Assembly: GCA_023412005.1 (NCBI GenBank)
Contig: JAEYOE010000010.1
Location: forward strand, 1 to 64,000
Source of the DNA: Bacillota bacterium
GTDB lineage: Bacteria > Bacillota > Clostridia > Christensenellales > SZUA-584
Reading direction: 5' to 3'
Length of the DNA stretch: 64,000 nucleotides
The notes beneath the pieces are model-generated. The model did not search any database and had not been told where the DNA came from. It saw nothing but the letters and a program-made list of their open reading frames with translations. Below are positions 49,340-56,939 of this stretch, in pieces (positions within the stretch are counted from its first letter, which is position 1; each line of letters begins with the position of its first letter). Made by a program: the position numbers and the translations under genes.

Positions 49340-49399
49340 AACAGCACCCGAAGGTGCCGTGTTTATTTGGGTATTAAAAAACCACCTTCACGGTGGTTT
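49340..49399 (-). terminator. Two tandem hairpin terminators before the scaffold/capsid genes
   Basis: On the minus strand AAACCACCGTGAAGGTGGTT is followed by TTTT (49377-49399). Next comes GGCACCTTCGGGTGCTGTTT with more T (about 49340-49357). They lie between the packaging/portal genes and the scaffold gene, so part of the late transcripts should stop here. Confidence 0.75.
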
Positions 49400-49655
49400 A
49401 GCCTAACAGTTTTTTTAGCGTCCCTTTGTCATCATCTTCTATGATCTCCCACCGGCCACCTGGCGAGCTTCCGTCTAACGGCCCCGGTTTTGTGGGTGAG
49501 TATAGATACTCCTCTTCGCTGTCATCCACGATGCGAAGCAAAATGCCAAACTCTAATCCCTGTTCATCTTCCCGGTCAATCCCGAGGCAATCGTAAACAA
49601 CACCGTTGGTTAACGATGCTGCTCCGAACGTTTCCCCGACATACCGCAATTTCAT
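49398..49655 (-). CDS. Small acidic phage protein
   Basis: An 85-residue, acidic, beta-rich protein: KLRYVGETFGAASLTNGVVY and GGRWEIIEDDDKGTLKKLLG. Similar small proteins occur between minor capsid and scaffold genes of Clostridia phages, with unknown role. Its stop codon falls inside the first terminator stem, and it overlaps the minor capsid gene by 4 bases. Confidence 0.65.
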   Translation of the reverse strand: MKLRYVGETFGAASLTNGVVYDCLGIDREDEQGLEFGILLRIVDDSEEEYLYSPTKPGPLDGSSPGGRWEIIEDDDKGTLKKLLG

Positions 49656-51121
49656 TTCTTTTTTCGTCCTTTCAGCTTGGCGCCAGATTGCTGCCCATTA
49701 AGCTCGTCCCAATGAACCTCATACTGGAAATTCGCTGTTTCTATCTTACCGCTTTTCTTCTGCCATTGCAACTGATCGCCGCCATATTTTTCTACGAGCT
49801 TTGGGGCGTACCTCAAAGCTATTGACGTCCCACGCCCTGCGATAACGCGAACACTTGAAACATCAGCGCCTTTTGGGATTATACCGTCTATGCGTTCATC
49901 GCCGAGTGTGCTCTGCAGGGTTACATCTTTTGCCTTGATAACCTTTGGCAACGGTGCTTTCTTCGCAGCCCATGTCGCCTGTGAGGCCTCGGATCGTCCG
50001 AAGCCGACGACTTGCTGCCTGTCTTTGCGTTGTGTCCGCCCGGTCTGCTCGAGGAAGTCGGCCATCTTTGACTCTTTTTCTTTGAGCTTGAGCTGCGCGG
50101 CCAGCTTACCCTCTTCATCTCCGACAGCGTCAGCTGCGATAATGCGGCGTTTCTGCTGGCGGATATCGCGCTCGAGCGCCCGCTGCTCTGCCTGCTCGTC
50201 CGCGACACGTTTGTTTTCTTCGAGATCGTACGACTTGAAAGTCTGATCACTCAAGCCCTCAAAGAACGGGTAAAACTCGTGACTACAGTTTATTCCCTTA
50301 AGCCCCATGGCCGTGCCGTAACCGGTCACCGTGTAAAAGTCGCCGTAACCGTCACGGGCACCGTGCAGGCAGAACACTTTACCCTGCCACACTGCGTGAC
50401 TCTCGCGAGCCCCTAAGTGGCTTGAGACTTCTACAAGATCATTGCCCCACTCTTGTGCGCGCTGCAGCTGCACCTTACCGGCAGTCTGGCTCGTGCTGGT
50501 GAGCACTGCCCGGCGCACAGCGGTATCAACCTGATAGTTGATCGTCTTGCCTTTGCCACTGTACGAAACGCCCGTGATACCTTTGTCCGCGAGATCTCTC
50601 ACCGCAGACCTAATCGCGTCGGTGTACGATCTCACGCCAAGGCTTGTCTCAAGATAGACCTTGTTAACGATATCGGTAAAAGCCTTATTGGCACTCTGCG
50701 CAGCTGTCGTGTTAACGAGATTAAGCACCTGCTTGGCGTTGCCAATCGCCGCACTCAAGATTTGCTGTATACCCGCCGATGCTCGCGCAGGACCCGCAGC
50801 GGTCTGCAGCAGGCCTTTTTCGAGCGCTTTGGCATAAACACGCTCGTCGTACTCTATCGCTTTGAATCCTGCCTCTGTGAGCAGTGTGGAGATCTCTTTT
50901 TCAGTCTTTTTCGCGTACTTCGCGATAACCTTTATGCTTTCAGCGTTCAAGCCGCCGAGCTGATTGAGCTTGTCGACCTGCCACCGTAACATGCCGGATG
51001 TCGGGGGCGCTTCCAGCGCAGAGAACCGAGAAGCGACACTCATCAGCAGATCATTCTCAATAGCCTGATAAATCTCAAGCAGATTGGCCGCCATACGCTC
51101 TATCTGTACAAGCGATAGCAT
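49652..51121 (-). CDS. Phage minor capsid protein 2
   Basis: A 489-residue protein of the Phage_min_cap2 group, probably inside the head and bound to the portal. Diagnostic segments are HLGARESHAVWQGKVFCLHG and GYGTAMGLKGINCSHEFYPF. A long helical region with Arg/Lys/Glu (about 285-345) follows. The C-terminal part has ISVRVIAGRGTSIALRY-type strands and ends in a Lys-rich tail (KLKGRKKK). Its ATG overlaps the portal stop by one base. Confidence 0.85.
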   Translation of the reverse strand: MLSLVQIERMAANLLEIYQAIENDLLMSVASRFSALEAPPTSGMLRWQVDKLNQLGGLNAESIKVIAKYAKKTEKEISTLLTEAGFKAIEYDERVYAKALEKGLLQTAAGPARASAGIQQILSAAIGNAKQVLNLVNTTAAQSANKAFTDIVNKVYLETSLGVRSYTDAIRSAVRDLADKGITGVSYSGKGKTINYQVDTAVRRAVLTSTSQTAGKVQLQRAQEWGNDLVEVSSHLGARESHAVWQGKVFCLHGARDGYGDFYTVTGYGTAMGLKGINCSHEFYPFFEGLSDQTFKSYDLEENKRVADEQAEQRALERDIRQQKRRIIAADAVGDEEGKLAAQLKLKEKESKMADFLEQTGRTQRKDRQQVVGFGRSEASQATWAAKKAPLPKVIKAKDVTLQSTLGDERIDGIIPKGADVSSVRVIAGRGTSIALRYAPKLVEKYGGDQLQWQKKSGKIETANFQYEVHWDELNGQQSGAKLKGRKKK

Positions 51122-52524
51122 TATGAACCGCCCCCAAACAGGTCAGGCGCAGCCGGTTCGGGTGGTTTCCGGGCTGCAATGTCGGCGACAAGTTTCTTTG
51201 CCGCGTCTTCTTTCAGACCGTAAACGTCCATAAAATACTTCACATCATCGATGATGCCGTTCGTTTTCTCAAGCATCGCGCGTGCTGCCGTCTTATCAGG
51301 ATCAGTAAGAATGCTGTCACCCCACTCGGTGGAGAGTTTTGGCTCGCCCGTTCCGAAACCTGCTTCTTTAGCCCAAAAGGCAACCGCGTCAACAAGATCA
51401 CACAGCGCTTTCCCGAGCGCAGTCTGTATGTCTGTCACCGTCGCATATGAACGCTGTTTGCTAGTCCTGATCTCCTCGGCCGTCTTATCAACTACCTGAG
51501 GATCTGACAAAGTGCCGTAGGCGAGGCCGCACACGAATTCAATACGCTTAAGCTGATCCTGATAGCCTTTTTGTATTGCCTCATACCGAATTTCAGGCAA
51601 AAACGGATCTATGAGCGGTTTATCCGTCGCCCCTGTGTTGTATTCAAGCTGACGGTATAAACGCTCCTTACCCCCGGGAACTGTAAGCTTATCGCCGCCT
51701 TTTTCCTTCTTGAGTAAGCTGTCAGCAATATGGACAGCAGCCTGTGTGGCTTCAAACTCCCAACTCTCGTTTGAATAGCGCCGATCAGCCTCTGCTATGA
51801 GACCAATTGCACGAGAAAACACTGAGACACCGAGCGGGCTATCCGGGTCGACCGTGTTTGCCAGAGGAATCTTGAAATAACCAAAAAGCGGTTTTTGAAC
51901 CCCCGGAAATGTCCCCTCGGGCTCAAGACCCGCCCACTGGGGGACATCTACCAGATTTATCTCTCCGCCTAACATGTCTTTGTTTTGGCTCATATACGCA
52001 TAATTCTGAATACGCAGAGTGCCGTCGTTTAACGAATGAACCTCAAGACGTGTGTATATTTTTTTGCCCGTCCTAAACTGATCAACAAAGACTGATGCTG
52101 TTAGATTGCCGGAACCGTCAAATGATACCGGGAAGAAACAATCGGACCGAATAAACTGCACGTTGATGCCGTCCTGTGTCGGGTAAGGTTTAAACACAAG
52201 CCCGCCACCTGCGCAGGCATATTCCGTCTGCACGCGGATGTCGTCAAGTACAGCCTTGTACACAGAGCCGATAAAATCGTTGCCGGTTACTTCGCTTCGC
52301 AGCTCGAGCGTTACAAGACGCGCAAGCTCCGCAGAAATTGACCCGGCAAGCCCTGCTGACTTTATGCCCTGCTTTGCGCTCAACCAGCTCGCTTTGTCCT
52401 CGTAAACATCCCGCCATGACTCAATCTCCCGTGCCATCGTAGCGTTAAGGCAAACGTCGATTGGCGTCTCGGATTTATCGTTAAGAATCTTCGTAACGAA
52501 CTCGAGCATTTTTGAATATCTCAT
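51121..52524 (-). CDS. Phage portal protein (SPP1/gp6-type)
   Basis: A 467-residue portal subunit that forms the dodecameric DNA gate of the head. Visible family patterns are ASWLSAKQGIKSAGLAGSIS, TEYACAGGGLVFKPYPTQDG and QLKRIEFVCGLAYGTLSDPQ with the following VDKTAEEIRTSKQRSYATV. It is normal length for SPP1-like portals. It sits between terminase and minor capsid protein 2, the standard packaging order. Confidence 0.9.
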   Translation of the reverse strand: MRYSKMLEFVTKILNDKSETPIDVCLNATMAREIESWRDVYEDKASWLSAKQGIKSAGLAGSISAELARLVTLELRSEVTGNDFIGSVYKAVLDDIRVQTEYACAGGGLVFKPYPTQDGINVQFIRSDCFFPVSFDGSGNLTASVFVDQFRTGKKIYTRLEVHSLNDGTLRIQNYAYMSQNKDMLGGEINLVDVPQWAGLEPEGTFPGVQKPLFGYFKIPLANTVDPDSPLGVSVFSRAIGLIAEADRRYSNESWEFEATQAAVHIADSLLKKEKGGDKLTVPGGKERLYRQLEYNTGATDKPLIDPFLPEIRYEAIQKGYQDQLKRIEFVCGLAYGTLSDPQVVDKTAEEIRTSKQRSYATVTDIQTALGKALCDLVDAVAFWAKEAGFGTGEPKLSTEWGDSILTDPDKTAARAMLEKTNGIIDDVKYFMDVYGLKEDAAKKLVADIAARKPPEPAAPDLFGGGS

Positions 52525-52532
52525 GCGCCCTC

Positions 52533-53840
52533 CTACTCATAGCGAATCATGCGGCTGATGATGCGTTCGAACGTGTACTCATACGCGTCCAGCGTGTCGA
52601 TGTCGGTTGTGCCGTCATCCAGGCGAACGTCCTCGACCTCTTCGTCTGGATCCCAAAGTGCCGTACTTAGAGCGCTGACCAGGCTGTCACAGAAACCTTT
52701 TAAGTAAAAAAACCGCTTTTGTTCGACGACACGGTTCGTAAACCTAATGCGGTCGACAATCACGGTTTTTAGTGCGTTCTGAATCGTCAACCACGGGAGC
52801 CCCCCGCGTGAAAACGATTTTCGCAGACCGGCTATAAGCGTCTGCTCCGCACTGTCCGCGTACACGTTCGTGATGTATCCGAAACGCTGAATGATTGCGA
52901 GGCAGAAATCAACCGCCAGCTGCCCCAGCTTTTCAGGATCGATCACTTTAGGGTTGTTTGAGTGCCTGGCCGATGCCAGCACAACGATATGTCGATAATT
53001 TCGTGTGATTGCAGTAGCGACAAACGCGTGAGCCGATTTACTGCCGCCGAAGTCGATACCGACATTGATCTCAAGAATATCCTTAACCGTCTCAAGCTCG
53101 TAAGCTTTCGGGTTTTCAGCGAACAAACGGTATATGATACCCTCGGCCGCTATTCGCTGGCCTTTGATATCTCTCTTATACCAAATCGACTGCTTATCAT
53201 ACGTGGACAATTCTTTTTTGAGCTTCTCGTCTGAAATACTCATGTTGTCCGCAATCGTGAAATGGCCGTAATTGTACCCGTACTTCGAATTAGTACGCTG
53301 CTGCTTCTCGTGGAAGTCCAATATCTCTTTGTAATATGGATGGCCCGGTGCTTTCGGGTTTAAATCGTGGTATACAGCACGGTCATCGCTCGAGAGCGTC
53401 CTGTCAAACGCCTCTTTGATAAATGCCTGGTGACATTCATTGGCCTCTGTGATGTACGCCATGCCGTACGTGTTGCCCTTGATGAGCTTATAGTCACCGT
53501 CTTTACCGCCACCAGACACCAGAACGATCTTCTCGCCTACTGCTGTCTGGATATACAGGCAATCGCGGTTTTTGTACTTACCCTCTTTGCATCTGCCCTC
53601 AAAGTAATTCAGCAGGCCGAAGCCATCGCAGTCGAGTATGTTCAGCTTTGCCGAAGCGATCGACACGCCACCGACAAGGTGCAGCCGGTTCGGATGTGTT
53701 TCGAGCCGAATACAGAACGCCAGAGTCGTGAGAACGTTCTTTCCTCCGCGCTTTCCGCCCTCGGCCACATTGAACCACGACTTGAAGGATCTGTCGTAAA
53801 AGGCTTTTTGATTCTTCGTGAACGGTGCCGGTTTATTCAT
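52533..53840 (-). CDS. terL: Phage terminase large subunit (PBSX-type)
   Basis: A 435-residue DNA-packaging motor. The N-terminal ATPase has a Walker-A-like EGGKRGGKNVLT (about 27-38) and the Walker B strand GMAYITEANECHQ. The C-terminal nuclease begins with NVGIDFGGSKSAHAFVATA (first catalytic Asp) and has VYADSAEQTLI (second Asp). It cuts and translocates phage DNA. Its start overlaps the small subunit gene by 8 bases. The PBSX type often goes with pac or SPP1-like packaging. Confidence 0.93.
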   Translation of the reverse strand: MNKPAPFTKNQKAFYDRSFKSWFNVAEGGKRGGKNVLTTLAFCIRLETHPNRLHLVGGVSIASAKLNILDCDGFGLLNYFEGRCKEGKYKNRDCLYIQTAVGEKIVLVSGGGKDGDYKLIKGNTYGMAYITEANECHQAFIKEAFDRTLSSDDRAVYHDLNPKAPGHPYYKEILDFHEKQQRTNSKYGYNYGHFTIADNMSISDEKLKKELSTYDKQSIWYKRDIKGQRIAAEGIIYRLFAENPKAYELETVKDILEINVGIDFGGSKSAHAFVATAITRNYRHIVVLASARHSNNPKVIDPEKLGQLAVDFCLAIIQRFGYITNVYADSAEQTLIAGLRKSFSRGGLPWLTIQNALKTVIVDRIRFTNRVVEQKRFFYLKGFCDSLVSALSTALWDPDEEVEDVRLDDGTTDIDTLDAYEYTFERIISRMIRYE

Positions 53841-54762
53841 CGTCCAGCCTCCGATCAGGCACCGGTGCGTTGATTATACTAATCAGATCCTTGAGGCCTT
53901 CTTTGATCGCGTCGATATCCTTAGTGACGCCGTGCAGCTTGTCCTCGGTGACTTTTACGCGCCGTTCTTCGAGTGCAAAACGCTTAGCGTCGTATTCCTT
54001 CTTGTGCTTATCCATCGGGTTTAGCGTGAAATAACGCTCAAGGAAGTCGAGACTCTTCTGCCTGTCGGCCAGCTTTATGCTCGCACCGTCGCGGCCGATC
54101 TTGACCTGTGACACCACTGTACCGTCAACCGCCTCGCAGTCTCGAAAGCGCACAACGTTGATGATCTGCTTAAGCCTTTCCTTTTTGCCGTCTTCTTTGG
54201 TTATCTCAATGGGCCCGAACGGCCCGATAACGTCAACCTCTTCTTGCCCCCACTCAACAAAAGCGCTCATGTCTGCAAATGCGATTCGCATATGCATCTC
54301 AACGACATCGTCACCGTCAGCCATCATCATTGAGAGCTTAAGGGCCTTTAGCCGTTTGATCTCTTCTTGCACGGCGGGTTTAGCCATCATTTTAGCGGCC
54401 TCTGTCCGGGCTGCCGCATACGTCGCGTATCTGCCCATGAGCATGGCGGCCTGTGATGCGTTCGGGGCATGAACATAACACGCGCAAAACTCTTTTTCTC
54501 GGTCGGTGAGTTTATCGTTTTTGGCTATCGCCTCAGCTGCCGCCTTGTTCGCTGACGCTCTGGACTTCCTCGCGGTGCCCTGCGTTTTGGATGCATCTTT
54601 TTGCTTGGATGCATCTATTTGCGTCTTTGCATCCTTGCCCCATAATCCGCGCTGTTTCCAGCTCTTCACCGTGGGCAGTGGTACGGCCAGTTCATCGGCA
54701 ATCTGCTGCAGCGTTTTACCACCGGCTGCCCATAGCTTTTTAGCCTGTTCTCTTAGCTCCAT
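53833..54762 (-). CDS. terS: Phage terminase small subunit
   Basis: A 309-residue DNA-recognition subunit. The N-terminal helix-turn-helix is AAGGKTLQQIADELAVPLPT followed by VKSWKQRG. A Lys/Ala-rich linker carries repeated DASK motifs. The Terminase_2-type core is LTDREKEFCACYVHAPNASQAAM, and a coiled coil lies near the C terminus (MDKHKKEYDAKRFALEERRV). It binds the packaging site and loads the large subunit. It follows a small Cys-containing gene. Confidence 0.88.
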   Translation of the reverse strand: MELREQAKKLWAAGGKTLQQIADELAVPLPTVKSWKQRGLWGKDAKTQIDASKQKDASKTQGTARKSRASANKAAAEAIAKNDKLTDREKEFCACYVHAPNASQAAMLMGRYATYAAARTEAAKMMAKPAVQEEIKRLKALKLSMMMADGDDVVEMHMRIAFADMSAFVEWGQEEVDVIGPFGPIEITKEDGKKERLKQIINVVRFRDCEAVDGTVVSQVKIGRDGASIKLADRQKSLDFLERYFTLNPMDKHKKEYDAKRFALEERRVKVTEDKLHGVTKDIDAIKEGLKDLISIINAPVPDRRLDDE

Positions 54763-54777
54763 TCACCGCACCGCCTT

Positions 54778-54957
54778 TTAGCAGCGCTCGCCTTCGTCCG
54801 TGCTGCTTTCTTTCGCCACTTTGTCCTCCTCGTCTTTCATGCAACCCTTAAACGGACAAAGATAATGGCCTCCATCCACTTTGCGGATCCATATGCAGCC
54901 GTTGCACTTTGATTTTAAAAAGCTTTCGTCGCTTGTTTTGGTTATCACGCCCGGCAT
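54778..54957 (-). CDS. Small phage protein with Cys pairs
   Basis: A 59-residue protein with CNGCIWIRK and HYLCPFKGC, a possible four-ligand zinc site (Cys-x2-Cys...Cys-x4-Cys). The C terminus is acidic. GGAGG precedes ATG 54957; an earlier in-frame Met at 54975 lacks a site. It is the first gene after the candidate late promoter. Function unknown. Confidence 0.65.
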   Translation of the reverse strand: MPGVITKTSDESFLKSKCNGCIWIRKVDGGHYLCPFKGCMKDEEDKVAKESSTDEGERC

Positions 54958-54973
54958 CTGCTTAATCCTCCGC

Positions 54974-55008
54974 AAAACAAAAACCGCCTCGTGTTCGAAG
55001 CGGTTTCT
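54974..55008 (-). terminator. Leader terminator between the late promoter and the terminase operon
   Basis: Stem AAACCGC (55006-55000) / GCGGTTT (54987-54981) on the minus strand, followed by TTGTTTTG. It sits about 50 bases after the -10 box and 20 before the first gene, an antitermination-like layout. Confidence 0.65.
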
Positions 55009-55059
55009 AATCGCTTTTGAGAGAGTTTCTTGCCTTACCCAACTCTCTCGACCATACGC

Positions 55060-55093
55060 ATTATACCACTTGACAGACCCCCACTACTGTCAA
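55060..55093 (-). promoter_or_regulatory. Candidate phage late promoter with palindromic activator site
   Basis: TATAAT (55065-55060) on the minus strand has no sigma-A -35 at normal distance. Instead a perfect inverted repeat TTGACAG-N10-CTGTCAA (55070-55093) ends four bases upstream. This suits a promoter switched by a phage activator such as the ArpU-like protein encoded just upstream. Confidence 0.6.
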
Positions 55094-55115
55094 CTTTCGA
55101 GAAAATAATTTTTTC

Positions 55116-55568
55116 TCACATTCTGAGCCCTCGCGCTTCCGCAAATGTTTTGCGGGCCAGAGCCAGCCAGCGGTATATTGTTTTCTCGCTTGCCGGTATC
55201 GCAATCTCAGCCTTGTGCACCCTCTCCGATATCTCGCCGCGTTCCGGGTCTCTTTGCGGCTCAACCATGTACACCGACTTGAGCACCCTAATGATGTCAT
55301 TGCCGTCGCGCATACGCTCAAGGATTTGCTTTGTTTTCTCAACGGCCTCAAGGTCAAGAACCTCAGACTGCTTCTTTTCAAGCTCTTTCTCGAAGTGGAT
55401 AAGGGCTGACTCTGTAGGCTTGGATATATCGCCCGATTCCTCTCCCCTGCGTCTGAAGTCCACTTCTATGATCGCCCACAGCTTTGCTCTGAACCTGTCA
55501 AGACCGCCGGTTAAAGCGTAGTACTGAAACGCCGCCGTTGCATAATCTCTGATATGTGACTTTCTCAT
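55116..55568 (-). CDS. ArpU/RinA-like phage late transcription regulator
   Basis: A 150-residue protein: an N-terminal helical region (MRKSHIRDYATAAFQYYALT), a charged middle with coiled coil (FEKELEKKQSEVLDLEAVEK) and a C-terminal helix-turn-helix (IPASEKTIYRWLALARKTFA). Position immediately before the terminase genes and the HTH at the C terminus match the ArpU/RinA activators of late genes. The start is ATG 55568. A candidate late promoter lies right after its stop codon. Confidence 0.75.
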   Translation of the reverse strand: MRKSHIRDYATAAFQYYALTGGLDRFRAKLWAIIEVDFRRRGEESGDISKPTESALIHFEKELEKKQSEVLDLEAVEKTKQILERMRDGNDIIRVLKSVYMVEPQRDPERGEISERVHKAEIAIPASEKTIYRWLALARKTFAEARGLRM

Positions 55569-55569
55569 C

Positions 55570-55649
55570 TTGCCTCGCCCCCTCAACGTGTGGTATGATG
55601 ATATTGCTAGATAACACCATATCTTGAGCCGTCGAGGGACGGCTTTTTT
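55570..55649 (+). ncRNA. Possible short plus-strand RNA unit (promoter plus terminator)
   Basis: On the plus strand TTGCCT (55570-55575), an 18-bp spacer and TATGAT (55594-55599) precede, after about 30 bases, the stem GCCGTC/GACGGC (55628-55643) and a TTTTTT tail. The predicted transcript is only about 45 bases. It opposes the late genes and lies just upstream of the ArpU-like gene. Confidence 0.4.
55628..55649 (+). terminator. Plus-strand Rho-independent terminator
   Basis: GCCGTC-GAGG-GACGGC followed by TTTTTT. It faces the opposite way to all nearby phage genes. Confidence 0.75.
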
Positions 55650-55681
55650 GTTTTGGTTAGGAGTAGATTGTTAACCTAACC

Positions 55682-55873
55682 TCAATACATTTGTATTTTG
55701 TCCGAGTAATCCGGCGGCGGCTTAATCACCGGCTGCTTAATCCCCCGCTCGTCCTGGCACTCCTGACACACAAAGAGAAAACCGGGCTGACCAACGAGCC
55801 AGCATAACGAGCCGTACTCTGTTTCTTTGCTGCATATTCCGCAAAAACGTTTGTCAGGTTCCACTGCGTTCAC
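55682..55873 (-). CDS. Small phage zinc-ribbon-like protein
   Basis: A 63-residue protein with two Cys-x2-Cys pairs (FCGICSKE and FVCQECQDE) about 25 residues apart, suggesting a zinc ribbon. The C terminus is Pro-rich. Comparable small Cys proteins sit in early-to-middle regions of Firmicutes phages. Function unknown. Confidence 0.65.
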   Translation of the reverse strand: MNAVEPDKRFCGICSKETEYGSLCWLVGQPGFLFVCQECQDERGIKQPVIKPPPDYSDKIQMY

Positions 55874-55882
55874 CGTCCTCTC

Positions 55883-56053
55883 TCAGAATCTCGCCGTGCT
55901 GATCTTATAATCGATCATCCTGCGAATCTGCCGCTTTGTAAGTCCGAGATTCTTCCGCATCTCGTTTATGCGTTTGAGTGCGGCCTCGATCCTATCAAGC
56001 TCCGTCGTGTCAGCGTTCACTTTTACTTCGACATCAATCTTGCCCTTTTTCAT
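55883..56053 (-). CDS. Small basic phage protein (56 residues)
   Basis: The frame starts at ATG 56053 with AGGAGG-like GGAGGTAGAAGG upstream and encodes MKKGKIDVEVKVNADTTELD, then RIEAALKRINEMRKNLGLTK and a basic helix ending ISTARF. Its start overlaps the hydrolase stop by 4 bases, so it is translationally coupled and likely real despite its size. The function is unknown; the helical charge pattern would suit a nucleic-acid or protein-binding role. Confidence 0.65.
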   Translation of the reverse strand: MKKGKIDVEVKVNADTTELDRIEAALKRINEMRKNLGLTKRQIRRMIDYKISTARF

Positions 56054-56628
56054 CCTTCTACCTCCTCGCTTTTCTCATACGGATCCGGCAGGCTGAAAGT
56101 CCAATACCGGCCTCCGCTGTATTTCGTTCTGAACCAGTTGTGCCCGCCATGACCCGCAAAATAGACGTACTCTTTCGGCAGCACACGCCCGACAGTCTCA
56201 ACGCCCTGCTTTTCAAACAGCCAGCGCATGACCACGTCGCGCGCGATGACCAACAGCTCGTCATACAAAGCCCTGTCCGCGTCGCTGTCCAGACTGGGCT
56301 TGCCGGTATAAGCAAACTGGTTACGCTGCGTGACCACCTTCGCGATTGTGTTTGGCCAGCGTTCGTCGTCGACGCGGTTCAGCACTGTCCAGCAGACACC
56401 GGCTTTCTCCTTCGTCGCTGGAACGCCGCGGCACTCGTTCCACATCAGACTCGCAAGCATCTCGATATCGCCGTCGTGCCCGCTCAGCTGATCGGTGACC
56501 GTGACGATCTGATCAACCGTCACCGTCATGCCCTGTGTGTCAGGCTTGTCCGCAGCGCGGCCTGTGACCGTGTAGAGCGCCATCACTGCGAGTGTGACGC
56601 CTATGCCGACTATGAATTTCTTTAGCAT
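56050..56628 (-). CDS. Exported cell wall hydrolase, SleB-like
   Basis: A 192-residue protein with a signal peptide (MLKKFIVGIGVTLAVMALYT...GRA) and a Hydrolase_2/SleB-like domain. It has MLASLMWNECRGVPATKEKAG with the catalytic Glu, AGVCWTVLNRVDDERWPNTI, QFAYTG and YVYFAGHGGHNWFR. SleB-type enzymes cut the glycan strand of peptidoglycan (lytic transglycosylase). It lies 19 kb from the phage lysis module, so it may help DNA entry, or lysis, or be a cargo gene. It is encoded just left of, and divergent from, the plus-strand tRNA. Confidence 0.85.
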   Translation of the reverse strand: MLKKFIVGIGVTLAVMALYTVTGRAADKPDTQGMTVTVDQIVTVTDQLSGHDGDIEMLASLMWNECRGVPATKEKAGVCWTVLNRVDDERWPNTIAKVVTQRNQFAYTGKPSLDSDADRALYDELLVIARDVVMRWLFEKQGVETVGRVLPKEYVYFAGHGGHNWFRTKYSGGRYWTFSLPDPYEKSEEVEG

Positions 56629-56694
56629 GTAGTAGACCCCCCTAAGATAAAGATTTGACCTGTATACTTATCGCCGTAGCGTTCTCGCTGCCAC

Positions 56695-56723
56695 TTGATT
56701 TCAATGCTGTTCCCGTGTATAAT
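56695..56723 (+). promoter_or_regulatory. Sigma-A promoter of the plus-strand tRNA
   Basis: TTGATT (56695-56700), 17-bp spacer, TATAAT (56718-56723). Transcription would start about 56730, four bases before the tRNA. Confidence 0.8.
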
Positions 56724-56733
56724 TTTAACTACA

Positions 56734-56821
56734 TGAGAGCTGTCCGAGTGGCTGAAGGTGTCGGTCTGATAAACCGATGGCGAGAAATCGTCCGTGGGTT
56801 CGAATCCCGCGCTCTCCGCCA
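56734..56821 (+). tRNA. Chimeric tRNA: serine-type body with GAT (Ile) anticodon
   Basis: An 88-base class II tRNA. Acceptor strands are TGAGAGC and GCTCTCC (position 1 is a T facing C72), with discriminator G73 and encoded CCA. The D region CCGAGTGGCTGAAGG is serine-like. The anticodon arm TCGGT-CTGATAA-ACCGA has a perfect 5-bp stem and a 7-base loop, so the anticodon is GAT, which reads Ile codons AUU/AUC. A long variable arm (TGGCGAGAAATCGTCC) and the T arm GTGGGTTCGAATCCCGC follow. Long arm and G73 are seryl-tRNA synthetase identity marks, and that enzyme ignores the anticodon. The predicted product is therefore Ser-tRNA reading Ile codons. It has its own promoter and terminator and opposes the phage genes. 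Confidence 0.85.
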
Positions 56822-56876
56822 GAGCGGGTAAAACCGCTCCTAGTGCATGCAACTGTCCGAATAGGGCAGTTTTTTT
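56822..56876 (+). terminator. Hairpin and terminator after the tRNA
   Basis: GAGCGG/CCGCTC hairpin (56822-56839) touching the CCA end, then AACTGTCC-GAATA-GGGCAGTT with a TTTTTT tail (56851-56876). The tRNA is thus an independent transcription unit. Confidence 0.85.
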
Positions 56877-56939
56877 ATTCCACTTGTTTCTCCTTGCTCT
56901 CTTTTCGTTTTTGTCGTACTCTCTAAGCGAGGTGACGAT

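Noticed and set aside
56734..56821. Normal tRNA-Ser(TGA)
   Set aside because: A serine TGA anticodon would need a CTTGAAA-type loop; here the only 5/7/5 pairing gives CTGATAA, with GAT at positions 34-36.
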